The position numbers and the translations under genes were made by a program. The notes beneath the pieces are model-generated. The model ran no database searches, was not told where the DNA came from, and saw only the letters and a list, made by a program, of their open reading frames with translations. From Rhizophagus sp. LPA8_4_AMF (lineage: Eukaryota; Glomeromycota; Glomeromycetes; Glomerales; Glomeraceae): a stretch of DNA of 64,000 nucleotides. This document shows, piece after piece, positions 47,560 through 59,421 of this stretch. Each line of letters begins with the position of its first letter. Positions within the stretch are counted from its first letter, which is position 1. Location of the stretch: positions 1-64,000 of the forward strand of contig JADRCO010000040.1 in the NCBI GenBank assembly GCA_021464525.1, in the 5' to 3' direction.

Positions 47560-49308
47560 GTTTGAGAAGTGTGATTGAAAAGTTTGAAAAGTCTAATGTC
47601 TCTAGTATAGTAACTGATGTAAGAGTAAATTGACTTTAATTCAACTTTGATAAATAAGAAATATAAAAGAGCTACCGTAAATATACTTTACCGAGTTATT
47701 ATTACAAAGAATAGAGAATTCTTTTGTTTAATAAGAAAATTATTATATTATATACGATAACGACATTACCGCGTGTAACCCTGCTTAGTAAGCAAGTTTT
47801 ACTAAAATTAAGTACGACGTTAAATACCGATACCTTTTCGAGAAGTTTAGAGATATACTGCATCATTGGTATCAATAAGAAAAATATCCATTAACCGTAA
47901 CATTTTATCTCTGCCTGTATAAGTGACGAAAAGAGGAAGTCTTCAGTGGAGGTGGGGTTTTGTATGGATCTGAAAAATCCTGCACCTAATGCACCTAACT
48001 TTCATATTTTATAAATTTTATTTTCAAAATTAACATCCATTATTTATCGGAGATTGTACTTTTTTCCATCTCACGTGACTTCGTATAATTTGTCATGAAC
48101 ATTCTTATCTCAATTTTAATTTACACAAGTGTCAAAAATAAATCCTTTTGAGTTATTATTACATCATCATAAGAATATAATAACATCAAGAACAAATTTT
48201 TAATAAAAGCTAAAAAGTTGATCAAATACTTCAAAAAAAATGTATTTTTACTAGGTATAATCATTTGATAGCCATTCCAAGTCTTTTATTCAGAAGCTTT
48301 ATCATAAAGAACTGGCCGTATCTTTCTTTTAAGTCAGCTGATCCGACCCAAATTTTTTAGATCAACCCCTGGAGCTCTATAATAAATACAAAATTCTTTT
48401 TTGTTTATTAAATCATACAGTATTAAAGCACAAATTGAATTATATAAATATAATTTTATTAAAGTTTATTATGATACTTAGCTTTGATTTCTATTCAATT
48501 TAATTACATTATTAAAAAAATACCATCTTATTAGTTTGGATTATTAGTGAAACAATAATAATACAAGTGTCTTTAAAAACCAAATTTAATAATAATTTAC
48601 TGTTTCTAGTTTATTTCATATTTCATATTTAAATTTTATTATAAAGTATTAGAGAGAGACAAGTTAGTATTGTATGTATTAGATTATAAGAGTATACTCT
48701 AATTGTACACTTACTATAATTCAATCCACCAATAAGAAATAACCTATAAAAATTTTAATAAAAACCCATTTTCTTAATAGTTAAATATTTATCTTATTTT
48801 TTATATGATTATTTGTATTCTAATTAAATTTACTAGAATATTAAAGTTTTAGTTCTTTAATATTAACAGGTTAACATATATTTAAAAATAATAAAACATA
48901 ATTATTACAAAAAAATGCAAATTATAAAATAGTAAAAAAAAAAATATGTATAAAAAAAAATACTAATATATAAATAAAGTTTTAAATATATAATATAATG
49001 AAAATTAATTTATTATAATAGAATATATAATAGTTTTTTGCTATATTACTTACTATATATAAACTAATTAAAAAAATAAATAATTATAAATTTTACATGT
49101 ATTAGTAATTTTACTTAAAAGTGATGATGCATTAAGAAAAATTAATATAAAGTGATCTTTATTTATATTAATCAATAAACTTCAAAAGTCCTTAATCGGG
49201 TTTTCAAGTTATTAGATTTGTTATTATGTATGTATAAATTAGTTAGAAATGTTGTAGTTAAAAATTAAAATATCAATTTTTTGCCTTTGTAACTTAATTT
49301 ATAATTAT
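47560..49308. other. Spacer UBC12 / HSP78
   Basis: About 1.75 kb without a gene. It holds CACGTG at 48072-48077. The part from 48400 to 49200 is nearly all A/T with no open frame of note. HSP78 ends at 49309 on the minus strand. Confidence 0.6.
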
Positions 49309-52300
49309 TTAATCTTCATTAAACTCGTCTATCACACTTTTAGATGGGTTTGTTGATAATTCGTGATTTTTCTCAATAATCAAATCTTCTTCGTTACTAG
49401 CTACTTTCACTGTCCTGATTCGGGCAATCTCGTGATTTTTGATAGATCCCTATATATCAAAATTTAATGTAGTTTACCCGCGTATAAAACGCATAAAAAT
49501 AAATTCAACCTTAAAAACTAAAATTCACCTCTATTAAACACATAGCCAATGGATTAAGTATTTTCTTCTGTATTAATCTGTTAAGTGGTCTTGCACCTAT
49601 ATAAGAAATAAAAGTAGTATAATAATACATGCGCGGTATGAGAATTCGAAATTTATAACGTACCATATACAGGATCATATCCTTTTTCGGCTAACCAAGC
49701 TTTAGCATGTTCATCTACGTCGACTTTAATATGTTTATCCTTTAGACGCATTTGAACTTCTCGTAAACGTACGTCAACGATATCCCTTAAAGCCATACGA
49801 GTAAGACGGTTGAAGACAACCTAAGTTAAAAATATGAAAAAATATATAAATTGAGTTAAAATCGCAATAAAATGAACGATAATTTTAACAAAAAAATTTA
49901 CCATATCATCTATTCGATTAACAAACTCTGGTGGGAAATGTCTTCTAACAATATCTAAGACCGCAGATTTAGTCAAATCGCTTACTTTTCCCCCTTCCGT
50001 GACATCTGATGCCGCCAAAACATCTGCACCAAGATTACTTGTCATAATGATAATGGCATTTCGAAAATCTACCTTTTTAATTGAGTAGTCAATATATATC
50101 TTGATATTTATTATGAATTATCTTAAATACTACCTTTCGACCTTGAGAATCAGTAACAAAACCATCATCCAAAATTTGTAGTAAAAGATTGGCGACGTCT
50201 ATTCATCAAATAAATAAAGGTAAAGTGCTTGATTTTGAAACAATTACAATATTGAAATCTTACATTTTAAACCAACCTCGATGTGCCTTTTCCATCTCAT
50301 CCAGAAGAACGACAGCAAATGGTTTTCTTCGAATAGCCTCAGTAAGTTCACCTCCTGTTAACATGAATTGCATAAATAGGAAACATGAAATTAACAAAAA
50401 TCGTGATGGAAGATAAAAAATTATAAAATGGAAATAATAAATACCCTCTTCATACCCAACATAGCCAGGTGGAGCGCCGACTAATCTCGACACTGCAAAT
50501 CTTTATAAAACGACAATTTTTTAACCTTTTTTTAAAACTAGTTACTGCGCGTAGAATATATAATACCCACTTCTCCATATATTCACTCATATCTACGCGC
50601 ACAATAGAAGACTCTGTATCAAATAAAAACTCTGCAATCGCTTTACATAACTCCGTCTTTCCAACACCGGTTGGACCCAGAAATAAGAATGAAGCGATTG
50701 GTCTGGAGGGGCTTTGTAAGCCTGCACGACTTAGTCTTATTGCCTCTGAAACAGCTTTTATCGCTTCGTCCTGCCCAATAACGCGTTGTGAAAGTTTTTC
50801 CTCAATATGAAGTAACCTATCCCTTTCACTTCGTAGCAAGTTATGAATGGGAATACCCGTCATTCGAGATACTACTGCTCCAATATCATCAGCTGTAACT
50901 CGTTCATGTATTAGTGATTCGGAACCTTCCTCGTCACGATCCTGAGGAAGCTTTTTCTCTAAGTCTGGAATAATGCCGTAACGCAATTCACTAGCACGGG
51001 TGAAATTGCCTTGTCTTTGGGATGCTTCTAATTCTATTCTTGCTTGCTCTAATTGAGATTTAATACTTTTTATTTCACTCAACTTGGTTCGTTCTTCCTG
51101 CCAAAGTAAGTTAAGCCTGTCTGATTCTTTTTGTTTTTCATCCAGTTCTTTTTGTAATTTCTCTCTACGCTCTTTAGATATTGGATCTGTCTCCTTCCTC
51201 AATGATTCCATTTCTATGCGAAGAGTAATTATTTGCCTGTCAAGGTTTTCAATTGCTTCAGGCTTACTTTCTTGTTGAAGACGAAGTTTTGAGCACGCTT
51301 CGTCGATTAGATCAATGGCCTTATCAGGAAGGAACCTATCAGTTATATACCGATGAGAATATGTGGCAGCGGAAATCAAAGCTGAATCCGCAATGCGGAC
51401 TCCATGATGAACCTCATATCTTTCTTTAAGACCACGTAAAATTGAAATTGTATCTTCAACGGTTGGTTCTACAACCATAACTGATTGAAATCTACGCGCC
51501 AAAGCCGGGTCCTTCTCGATATACTTGCGATATTCGTCAATAGTAGTTGCACCACAACATCTTAAGGTTCCTCTTGCCAAAGCAGGCTTAAGCAAATTTC
51601 CAGCATCTATTGAACCTTCAGCCTTTCCCAGTCCAAGTAAATTGTGTAATTCATCAATAAATAGAATTAGCTTTCCTTCGGACTCCTGAACTTCATGCAA
51701 TATAGTTTTGAGACGATCTTCAAATTCGCCCCTAAATTTTGAACCAGCTATGATAGAACCAAGATCTAAAGCTATAACTTTTTTGTCTTTGATACTTTCG
51801 GGAACTTCACCATTTATAATCCTTTGGGCAAGACCTTCTGCGATCGCAGTTTTCCCAACACCAGCTTCGCCAATTAACACAGGATTGTTTTTTGTTCGTC
51901 GGGACAATCTGATCATTAATAATTAGAACCACTCAAAAGAATTGATTCAATGAAAACATCTAGATAAGGTACTTACACTTTATTTTGAATAAATAATAAT
52001 TAGCCAAGAATTTTCTCGAATTGTTACAACAAAAAGATATTTAAACATCGTAAAAGATAACCTTGTATTGTGCGCCTGATTTCCTCTTCACGGCCGATTA
52101 CGGGATCTAATTTACCTTCGGCTGCAAGTTTGGTTAAATCATATCCAAATTCTTCTAAAGCTGAACCTTTTTGTGTCGGTGGCGCATGGTTACCAAATAT
52201 CCCACCTACAAAATTATTAAAAAAGCAGTAACAGCAAGTCATTGCGTATGCGCATAAATAATTAGGATAATTAAGTTACATTCTTAAATACCTGGTGCTC

Positions 52301-52535
52301 CATGTGTTCCATCATAAAATCGTTTAAACATAAATTTTGAACGAAAATTCGCATGCAAGTTGTTGTAAATTTGAAAAACTTGTTTTTTATTCTTAATTAC
52401 ATAATTATGAAAATTTCTTGAATTCTGCGCAAAGGCAGCATGCTTCGATAGAGCAGGACAATTTTTTAAAGAGGTATTTGTCAAATAATTAACTTGACGT
52501 GAAATATAAATTGTCTTTTGCACAAACCGAGACAT
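49309..52535 (-). CDS. HSP78: Mitochondrial ClpB-type disaggregase Hsp78
   Basis: It encodes about 790 residues. Hsp78 resolubilises aggregated matrix proteins together with mtHsp70. The N terminus ([18 protein letters not shown]...) is basic and hydroxylated, like a mitochondrial presequence, and the ClpB N-domain is missing, as in yeast Hsp78. NBD1 starts [33 protein letters not shown] with Walker [10 protein letters not shown] and Walker [12 protein letters not shown]. The coiled-coil middle domain (about 50900-51260) and NBD2 with [37 protein letters not shown] and FVNRIDDMV follow. The conserved [16 protein letters not shown] can be read in frame only with a one-nucleotide exon at 51977, between introns 52061-51978 and 51976-51909. 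Confidence 0.95.
51977..51977 (-). other. Candidate single-nucleotide exon of HSP78
   Basis: On the minus strand the sequence reads AAATAAAG|T|GTAAGTACC. The T (complement of A51977) joins the preceding exon's G and the next exon's A to make GTA, Val, completing the conserved [14 protein letters not shown]. Both flanking introns have normal size (84 and 68 nt), GT-AG ends and CTAAT branch-point-like words. Skipping it would shift the frame. Confidence 0.75.
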
Positions 52536-52677
52536 TGTTCATCCCTCAATCATTATTATTAATCAAAGAATTTATCAGAAATAATTGAAGATCATTACCT
52601 AATTAAGTAAAAAGCATCTTTTAATAAAGCCGTCAGGATATAGTTTTTGACGCGTTCCTTTTGTTTGAAAATCAAAT
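52536..52677. promoter_or_regulatory. Compact divergent promoter HSP78 / unknown gene
   Basis: 142 bp separate the two start codons. I looked for heat-shock elements (alternating nGAAn units) and see only scattered GAA and TTC words, nothing I would call. Confidence 0.5.
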
Positions 52678-54310
52678 GTCACAAACAACCGCCGCAGAAC
52701 ATATTTCACTCAAGGATCTTCCACCACACGTAATTTCATACCTTTCAAGTTATCCTCCTTCTGAAAGATGCAAAATTACAAAGAAACTTTTGGCTTATGC
52801 TGTCAGCAAAATAGAGGTTAGTGAGCTCTTGTAAATACATATACACTTCAGGAACTCGAGTTTATTTATATTCATTTGTGGTCCAGCAAAAGTCTGAAAG
52901 CCTGCAAGAATCAAATAGACATTATCAGCCATCTGCTTGGTGGAGTCATGAAGAATATAGAGAGAAAAAAAAGAATAAAAAGTCTTCAGGAGTGCCAATT
53001 GAAGACCAGTGTGTGTATCATGTTCATTTGCCACTTTACTGTTTTATTTAAAAGTGAATTCGAGCGAATGGTTAATTATAGTCCCAAAGAGAATGGTTGA
53101 CGAAATGACTCAGACATCCGATGCTTATGTTCGTACACCTGAAAAGATGCCCAAAGGCACTCGTGGATATAAAAAGTTATTTGCAGGTAAATATTAGAGA
53201 TTGAGTGGGTATGGTATTTGGAAATAGCTTAAACTAAAGTTAGTAAATAATACATTTATAGAACCTCCACGACATAAATTGTTGGGGCATAAGAAGCTGA
53301 TTGGTTCTGAATTGTAATTTGGAATATACAATATTTGTGTTTAGCGTTTACTTCTCTAGATATTTATTTACATATTTTTTTTGTAAGTGAAAAGACTACA
53401 GTGATATCAGTCAGTTCATCAACTGAACCTTCAAGTTCCGATGCATTACCATCAGAAAATGAAGATGTTGCTATGGTTAATAATATGCATAAAAAGGATC
53501 CTTTTTTCGTCGCTTCAACTAAAAAATCGGGGACGAATTTTCTGAAGAAGCAACAACGTAATTATTTATGTTTAATTTAAAGATTGCATATTGGACTTTT
53601 ATATATCGATTCTTTTTCAGAAACAAAAAGACTCGAGTTTTCACCACGATCACCTCCGACACCTCAGACTCCAACCCAAATTTACATTGTCAAACCTGGT
53701 AATAGATGATGACGGCTTTAGTGAGCTAGCACACAATAATTTTATCTCGGAAATTTCTAATTAAATTTTCTTGTACTTTGTAGATAAACATAAACATCAA
53801 TCGACACACTTATTAAAACATAAACGGACAGTAAAGTTAGCAAGTAAAAATTCCTCGAAGGGTAAGGATAAAGGTATGTAACATCACAAATATTTAGCTT
53901 AAATTTTATTCTCAAAATAATTAATGTTTCTTTGGCTGAATAAATTCAAACAGCTACCCCACGCAGTCCTCCAAAGGTTAAATACAAGACTACAGTCGAA
54001 ATTGCTGATGAATTTCTTGAGAGTACCTTCATGGCTTACCTTGAACCTCCACCTAAGGAAGATGATGACTTGGAACGTAATAATGATTTGGAAGAAATCA
54101 TTTACAAAGCTAGACAAAAGGTATTGGGAAAAAATTATTTACATAACTAATTCATTTAGATTAGCAGAAAAATTTTTATTGTTTAAAACAAGTTGTTGCT
54201 TTGTATAAAACGTAAAATATCAATTTTAAAAGTATTTTAAAGTCCAATACATTAAAATAAAGGCTGATGGACAATTACAAAATTTGATGTCGCCGATCAA
54301 AATTATCTAA
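52678..54310 (+). CDS. Protein of unknown function with disordered middle
   Basis: About eight exons. It starts MSQTTAAEHISLKDLPPHVISYLSSY in exon 52678-52816 or so. The order is a helical N terminus (PPSERCKITKKLLAYAVSKIE), a charged stretch with AWWSHEEYREKKKNKK, a conserved-looking WLIIVPKRMVDEMTQTSDAYVRT block followed by KMPKGTRGYKKLF, a Ser/Pro-rich disordered middle (SPRSPPTPQTPTQIYIVKP) with basic clusters (KHKHQST, LLKHKR), and an acidic C-terminal helix ending SPIKII. No membrane helix or signal peptide is seen. The composition suggests a nuclear protein; I do not recognise the family. The intron at 53011-53054 is only 44 nt, so that junction is uncertain. Confidence 0.65.
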
Positions 54311-54382
54311 CCAATCATATGTCAAATTTTAATTGAGTTAAAAAAAAAAATAAATAAATGTTACAAAGTATTTAATACCAAA

Positions 54383-56044
54383 ATGCATCCCAAAATGCAT
54401 CGAATATTAGAATTTTATTCAGGCATTGGCGGAATGGTAAAAAAAATTTCTTCATATTTCAACTGTGTTAAAAATAAGTTTGTTCTTTTTTAATATCGAA
54501 TTTTTCGGTTTCTTTTGAAAGCATTATGCATTCCAACTATCAAACAACTCTGGCGAATTCCTCGCAGCATTCGATGTAAACACAACAGCAAATTCGGTAT
54601 ACAAATATAATCTTGAAAAAGAAAAGAGAAAATCAATTGTTCAGCAGGTATTTGGTATTTCTATTATAAATCATTCTTTTAATTTACAGTGTTGCGAAGT
54701 AGTAATTTTTGGTTTTTTGTTAGAGAAGTATAGAATCATTACCAATAAGTTATTATGATTCGTTTAATGCCAATATATGGCTAATGTCACCACCATGTCA
54801 ACCGTATACTAGAATGGGATTACATCGAGGTTCATCTGATCCACGGGCAAAATCTTTTCTATATTTAATTGATATGTTATCAAAAATGTCTTTTCCTCCC
54901 ACTTACATTTTAATTGAAAATGTTAAAGGATTCGAAGTGAGTAATTACGAACAATTTTGTTAATAAAGATAGCGTAATTTATTTAATACGTCGCTTTTAT
55001 AGGAATCTGATACTAGAAATACACTTGTAACTCAATTAAAAAATTGTAACTATAACTTTCAAGAATTTTTTATTACACCGTTACAATTAGGTATTCCAAA
55101 TTCAAGGTTAAGATATTACTTGCTGGTAAATATAACATAATGCGTATATGACCTTCTGCAATATTAACGAAACGTAAACACTATTAATATAGGCAAAGAA
55201 ACAACCGTTTGACTTCAAAGAGTCTAATTCAAAAATTTTATACTATATTCCTTGTTCTCGATATAGTCAGCGCTCTAATGATATAATAAAGATATTAAAT
55301 AATGAAGATTCAGATTCATTACTTTCAAATATAAATATTAGACCTATTAGTGATTTTCTACAAGATGATGTTGATTATGAGAAATATTCTATTCCCAATA
55401 AGGTAATCGCAATATTGTAATTTATTATTTATCAATCTTTACTTGTTTGATTACTAATTGATTATAGACCTTGATTAAATATGGAAAATTGTTTGGTAAG
55501 TCAAAAAATGGTTTATTTAAACCTTGCTATACCTTGACAATGAACGCTCTTGTTGTTTACAGATATAGTAAAACCATCTTCGCGTCGTAGTTGTTGCTTT
55601 ACCAAAGGTAAATATACGTTCTATAAATAAGTGATCCTTTTAGTAGTATGAAATAATTTCCTGTCTTTTATAGGTTATCATCATTATGTAGAAGCAACGG
55701 GTTCAATCTTACAATTGGACGAATTTTTAGATGTAAATATTAACTTCATTCATTATTTATATCTCAACTCTTGTCTTTATTCACATGACAATTACTTTAC
55801 ATAGTCGGATCAAATTTTCAACAATAATCAAATAAATTCATCAGTTTCGGAAAATACTATTAATTTAATTTCAAGATTAAAATTAAGATATTTTACTGAA
55901 AGAGAAGTTGCTTCGATTATGGGATTTCCGAAGGATTTTTCATTCCCTGAAGAAGTTACTTTAAAACAAAGATATCGTGTTTTAGGAAATAGCCTTAACG
56001 TTAGAGTTGTTGCTGAATTAATAAAATATTTATTATTAGATTAA
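54383..56044 (+). CDS. TRDMT1: tRNA (cytosine-5) methyltransferase Dnmt2
   Basis: A multi-exon gene of about 390 residues, the family's size. Dnmt2 methylates C38 of tRNA-Asp and related tRNAs. It shows motif I ([16 protein letters not shown]), catalytic motif IV ([14 protein letters not shown]) with the active Cys, motif [12 protein letters not shown], motif VIII around [17 protein letters not shown], the Dnmt2-specific CFT triplet in [17 protein letters not shown], and motifs IX-X ([28 protein letters not shown]). There is a second ATG at 54395, so the start could be 12 bp further on. The ATG is only 72 bp after the preceding gene's stop, which is very tight and raises the possibility of read-through transcription. 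Confidence 0.95.
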
Positions 56045-56186
56045 ATAAATTTCAAATTTATATCTTAAATTATAGAGGATAAGAAATACTTTTAATGGTA
56101 CACTTTTATATTTCATGAGGAAAAACCCATCGAAATCAGAAATTTCAACAATTAAGTTTATTTGAATTTTTCCTAAGTTGTCATTA

Positions 56187-57031
56187 TCATTTGGCGTTAG
56201 AATCTAAACTCATCATCTCTTTACTTTGATTATCATCTAGAACAACAATTTTTGGTTTCTTCTTACAATTTAATGATGATTGTATATTCATTATTATATT
56301 AGAAGATTCTAAATTTTCATCATCAAGATCATCTTTAAATATAATATATGATTTTGATTTTTGTGAAATTTCGTTTAATAATTCTCCTCCCCCATTCTTA
56401 GTTTCATTATCACTCATGATTATTTTTGGTTTAGTTGAATTATCACAGGTCGACTCTTTTGGATTTATTATGATATCACACTCTGAAGGTTCTTTAATTT
56501 GTTCGAATATACCCAAACCTAAATTCTTAAATATATAATCATTGTTTATATGGTTAAAGCAATTTGATAGGTTAACATAAACGGAACTATTTAACGTATA
56601 AATTACCATTTCTATTATTCTTTCTGCACCTTCAACATTTTCAATGTCAATACTTTTAACGTCTTTTTTTTCTAGTTTTTTATTATCTAATGCTATCTGT
56701 GGTAAGAAATTAGCGATTCTTGATAACACTATAAAATTAAAACATGCATTAAATAATTTATTTTAAAGTTTAAAGCAAAAATGAACTTAACTCGAGTTCA
56801 ACATTACATTCTGGAGGTTTAAGTGGAAAAGTTTTTAGCTCCCTTTTGGTTGGGTTCTTGCTTGGTATACTTTCATTTAGAAGGTCAACTAAAATTTATT
56901 TAATTACAATTAATTAAAAGTTTTTCTTTTCTTTCCATTTTATAGTTTAAATTATACTGACCGATTTTTTTAGAAGCGCATTCATTTTCCTCAATTTCTA
57001 AGAAGGCTTTTTTGGTCTTTTCAGGTATCAT
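56187..57031 (-). CDS. NOPCHAP1-like snoRNP assembly factor (DUF4598)
   Basis: It starts MIPEKTKKAFLEIEENECAS and continues through a second small exon to ELLSRIANFLPQIALDNKKL, the helix shared with human NOPCHAP1 (C12orf45), and KSIDIENVEGAERIIEMNLGLGIFEQ, the core of the domain. NOPCHAP1 bridges the R2TP machinery to NOP58 during box C/D snoRNP assembly. The intron 56606-56526 (81 nt, GTAATT to TTTAAG) splits this core and has no stop in frame, so a retained form would carry 27 extra residues. The C-terminal half is acidic, disordered and repeats a PKI(I/V)-type word. The family call rests on the short core, recalled not aligned. Confidence 0.65.
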
Positions 57032-57188
57032 TTTTATAAATGCGATAAGATTTGTGAAAAAATTTTTACTGATCAGTCATAATCATGTGAGATAACCCTA
57101 TCATATTCATAAATTCAGCTCATGGGTGATCGGCATTTTCTATACATAACTTAGATTGATATATATATATATTTTATTAAATGTTAGT

Positions 57189-57390
57189 TAATTAGTGATT
57201 TCCACCACGACGTTCACGACCACGTCTTGACCTTTGAGATGAACCAGGTGAACTTCGTTGTAATGGACGTGGACCTGATGGAACAGTAGATCCAGGATTA
57301 TCATCGAGAGAATAAACACTTTCCGGCCTTCCTCTTCTTTCAGGAGGAGTGCTGGTGCATTAATTAAACTTCCTTCTCTCCAATTGTATC
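57189..57390 (-). pseudogene. Arg/Ser/Pro-rich small gene or fragment
   Basis: On the minus strand there is an open frame that ends in RGRERRGGNH and reads RRGRPESVYSLDDNPGST before it, with clearly protein-like composition. It has no ATG. Upstream, a second frame (YNWREGSLINAPA) runs into it with a one-base offset, so either a frameshift or an unseen splice joins the two. The tail looks like an RGG-type RNA-binding end. I do not recognise a parent gene. It may be a decayed copy, the end of a gene whose upstream exons I cannot find, or a sequencing error. Confidence 0.35.
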
Positions 57391-57548
57391 TAAAATAAGC
57401 ATTTCATTTATGATACTGCTATCAGTATCTCCGCTCCATAAATAAAACTTTATAAATTTGGTAAGAAAATTCAGACCGTATATATTACATTATAAATGAA
57501 AGATAAAAATTTTATTTAATAGTTAAATTTGATTACGTCTTCCAAACA

Positions 57549-58726
57549 CTAATCATTCTTTCTTCTTGAAATTGATTTAGCAATATCACAAAGAGATCCT
57601 ACTAAACCAATAACCTGAAGTTCACTGTCGGTTCCAGACTTAATGACTAACTCAGCTTTGGCAATTTCCATCAGAAAGTCATTATAATAATCTTCTTCAA
57701 TTTCATTTTCGGAAGCAGATTTCATAAGTTTCATCATTGTCTGAACAATATCCAAAGCAGAATAACCGTCACCATATAATTTAACAACAGCATTAAAAAC
57801 GTTCTTTACTTCATAACGTATACAACGTTTAAGCATTTCCATTATATATTTAGGATCTGGTACATCACACACTTTGTAAACATTATCCTCATCAATCATA
57901 CCAAATCCTGAGTATGTAGATTGAAGGTTATTAATACCTTGTCTCATATCTCCATCAGCTGTAAATATGATTGCTTGTAAACCTTCAGGAGTGTATTTAA
58001 TATTTTCTTGTTTTATTATATACAAAAGTCGTAATGCAACTTCTTCTTGTGATAAATTGGTAAAAGATAATTTTGTTATTCTGCTCATAATTGCTTCATC
58101 AATTTTATCTTCATTATTACATGCTAAAGCAAATCTTGTTGTATCAGAATATTGCTCCATGATTGCTCGAAGCGCTTTTTGCGCTGGATCAACCATACTA
58201 TCAACTTCATCCAAAATTACAAATTTTTGTAATCCAGGAGGAAGTGTAACCTTTGTTTGAGCAAATGTCTTAACCTTGTCTCTAATAACACTAACAGATC
58301 TACAGATGGTTTCCGTACAGCAAAGAGAAATAATATTAAACAAAAAAGAAAAGATGTTAAAATAAATTATATATACTCATACCTTTCATCAGAAGCATTA
58401 AGCTCCAGAATAGCTCTTTTAGCCAACTCTTTTCCGTATAGTTCGTTAGCAAGGCAAACGATACTACTAGTTTTACCAGTACCAGGTGGTCCCGATAATA
58501 AGAAATTTGGTATATTTCCTTTTTTAGCAACATTCTTTAATACATTTATCGAATGTTCATTTCCAACTATGTCATCAAACGTAGCTGGACGATATTTTTG
58601 GAGCCTATTAACCGCGTATAATGTTAAAAGAATTTATATTTATAAAATTTGAAGACGCGTTCTTTTCAGAATACATTACCACGGAAGGTCTGTTATTGCT
58701 ACATTAGCTCTTGAAATAGTAGACAT
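57549..58726 (-). CDS. RFC2: Replication factor C small subunit (RFC2 type)
   Basis: It starts MSTISRANVAITDLPW and continues LQKYRPATFDDIVGNE. RFC loads PCNA onto primer ends; this is a small AAA+ subunit most like human RFC2 / yeast Rfc4, because of the FAQTKVTLPPGLQKFVILDE block, DNVYKVCDVPDPKYI and GDMRQGINNLQST. The Walker A is LLSGPPGTGKTS and sensor 1 is RFALACN. Two signature positions are changed: the SRC motif that supplies the arginine finger reads SRI (Arg kept), and the Walker B region reads DEVDSM instead of DEADSM. It could be a divergent orthologue or a paralogue of an intact RFC2 elsewhere. A CCAAT word lies in the shared promoter. Confidence 0.88.
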
Positions 58727-58911
58727 TTTCCTCGTGTTAAAACTTTAATCCTTATGAATCCTTATGAACTAATTAATCTTATGGGTAGAACTACGATTAT
58801 TAACGTGCCGCACTGCCGCGTAAAGTAAGTAAAGTAACGATCTTCAGCCAATCAGGGGATTATCTTTTATTTTTGGAAGTAAAGTTTATTATAGTTTATT
58901 CTTCTTTTACA
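58727..58911. promoter_or_regulatory. Bidirectional promoter RFC2 / mitoribosomal protein
   Basis: The 185 bp between the start codons has a CCAAT word (AGCCAATCAGG, 58848-58852) about 60 bp before the plus-strand ATG and a locally G+C-rich patch (CGTGCCGCACTGCCGCG). An ACGCGT hexamer, the MBF cell-cycle motif in yeasts, lies at 58655-58660 in the RFC2 first intron. Confidence 0.5.
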
Positions 58912-59418
58912 ATGTCAAAAAGTATAGTTAAAAAAATACCCATTTCTAATTTATCACGAAAAATAATGGATTTACGTACGGGTTTGGGTGCAGTCAAATT
59001 AAAACCCGTAGTAAAAAAAATATCGTTGGTGTACAGTGTGAAAAATGATAATGCTGGAGCAAGGTAATAATTTGTATTATATTTTTATCGGGTTACTCAA
59101 TTAAAAAGAATTTAAATATTATTTTTTTTTTTTTAGATATTTTAAGAAAAAAAATTTGCCTCGAATAATTTATAATAACCCTGGATTGCCAATTGAAGTT
59201 TCCGTTTTGAAAGAAAAGGGGGTTAAACCAACTTTAACCATAGAATTCGGTATAGTCATTGTATTTTCTATATTTTTAATTTATCAAATTACTTACTAAT
59301 ATTATTTACTTAAGATAATTCAAAAGACGAAATAATTGATTTAACAAAAAAGATGTCAGAAGATATATGTAGAGAGTTTATACAAATTACGGATGCTAAA
59401 CCCGCAATTCTCATTTGA
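58912..59418 (+). CDS. Mitochondrial ribosomal protein, L51/S25/CI-B8 domain
   Basis: Three exons encode about 120 residues: MSKSIVKKIPISNLSRKIMD with a basic start, then AVKLKPVVKKISLVYSVK, and the hallmark GARYFKKKNLPRIIYNNPGLPIEVSVLK of the thioredoxin-like L51/S25/CI-B8 family, with LTIEF and a C-terminal helix. Yeast Mrp49 (mL61) and animal mS25 share this pattern; which of them this is cannot be settled here. A start 39 bp upstream in the same frame (58873) is possible but looks unconserved. The stop is only 3 bp from the stop of the converging methyltransferase gene. Confidence 0.82.
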
Positions 59419-59421
59419 CTT

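Noticed and set aside
50189-51926. Plus-strand frames over HSP78
   Set aside because: Antisense shadows of the strongly conserved ClpB sequence.
52536-52677. Heat-shock element in the HSP78 promoter
   Set aside because: GAA and TTC words do not form three properly spaced units.
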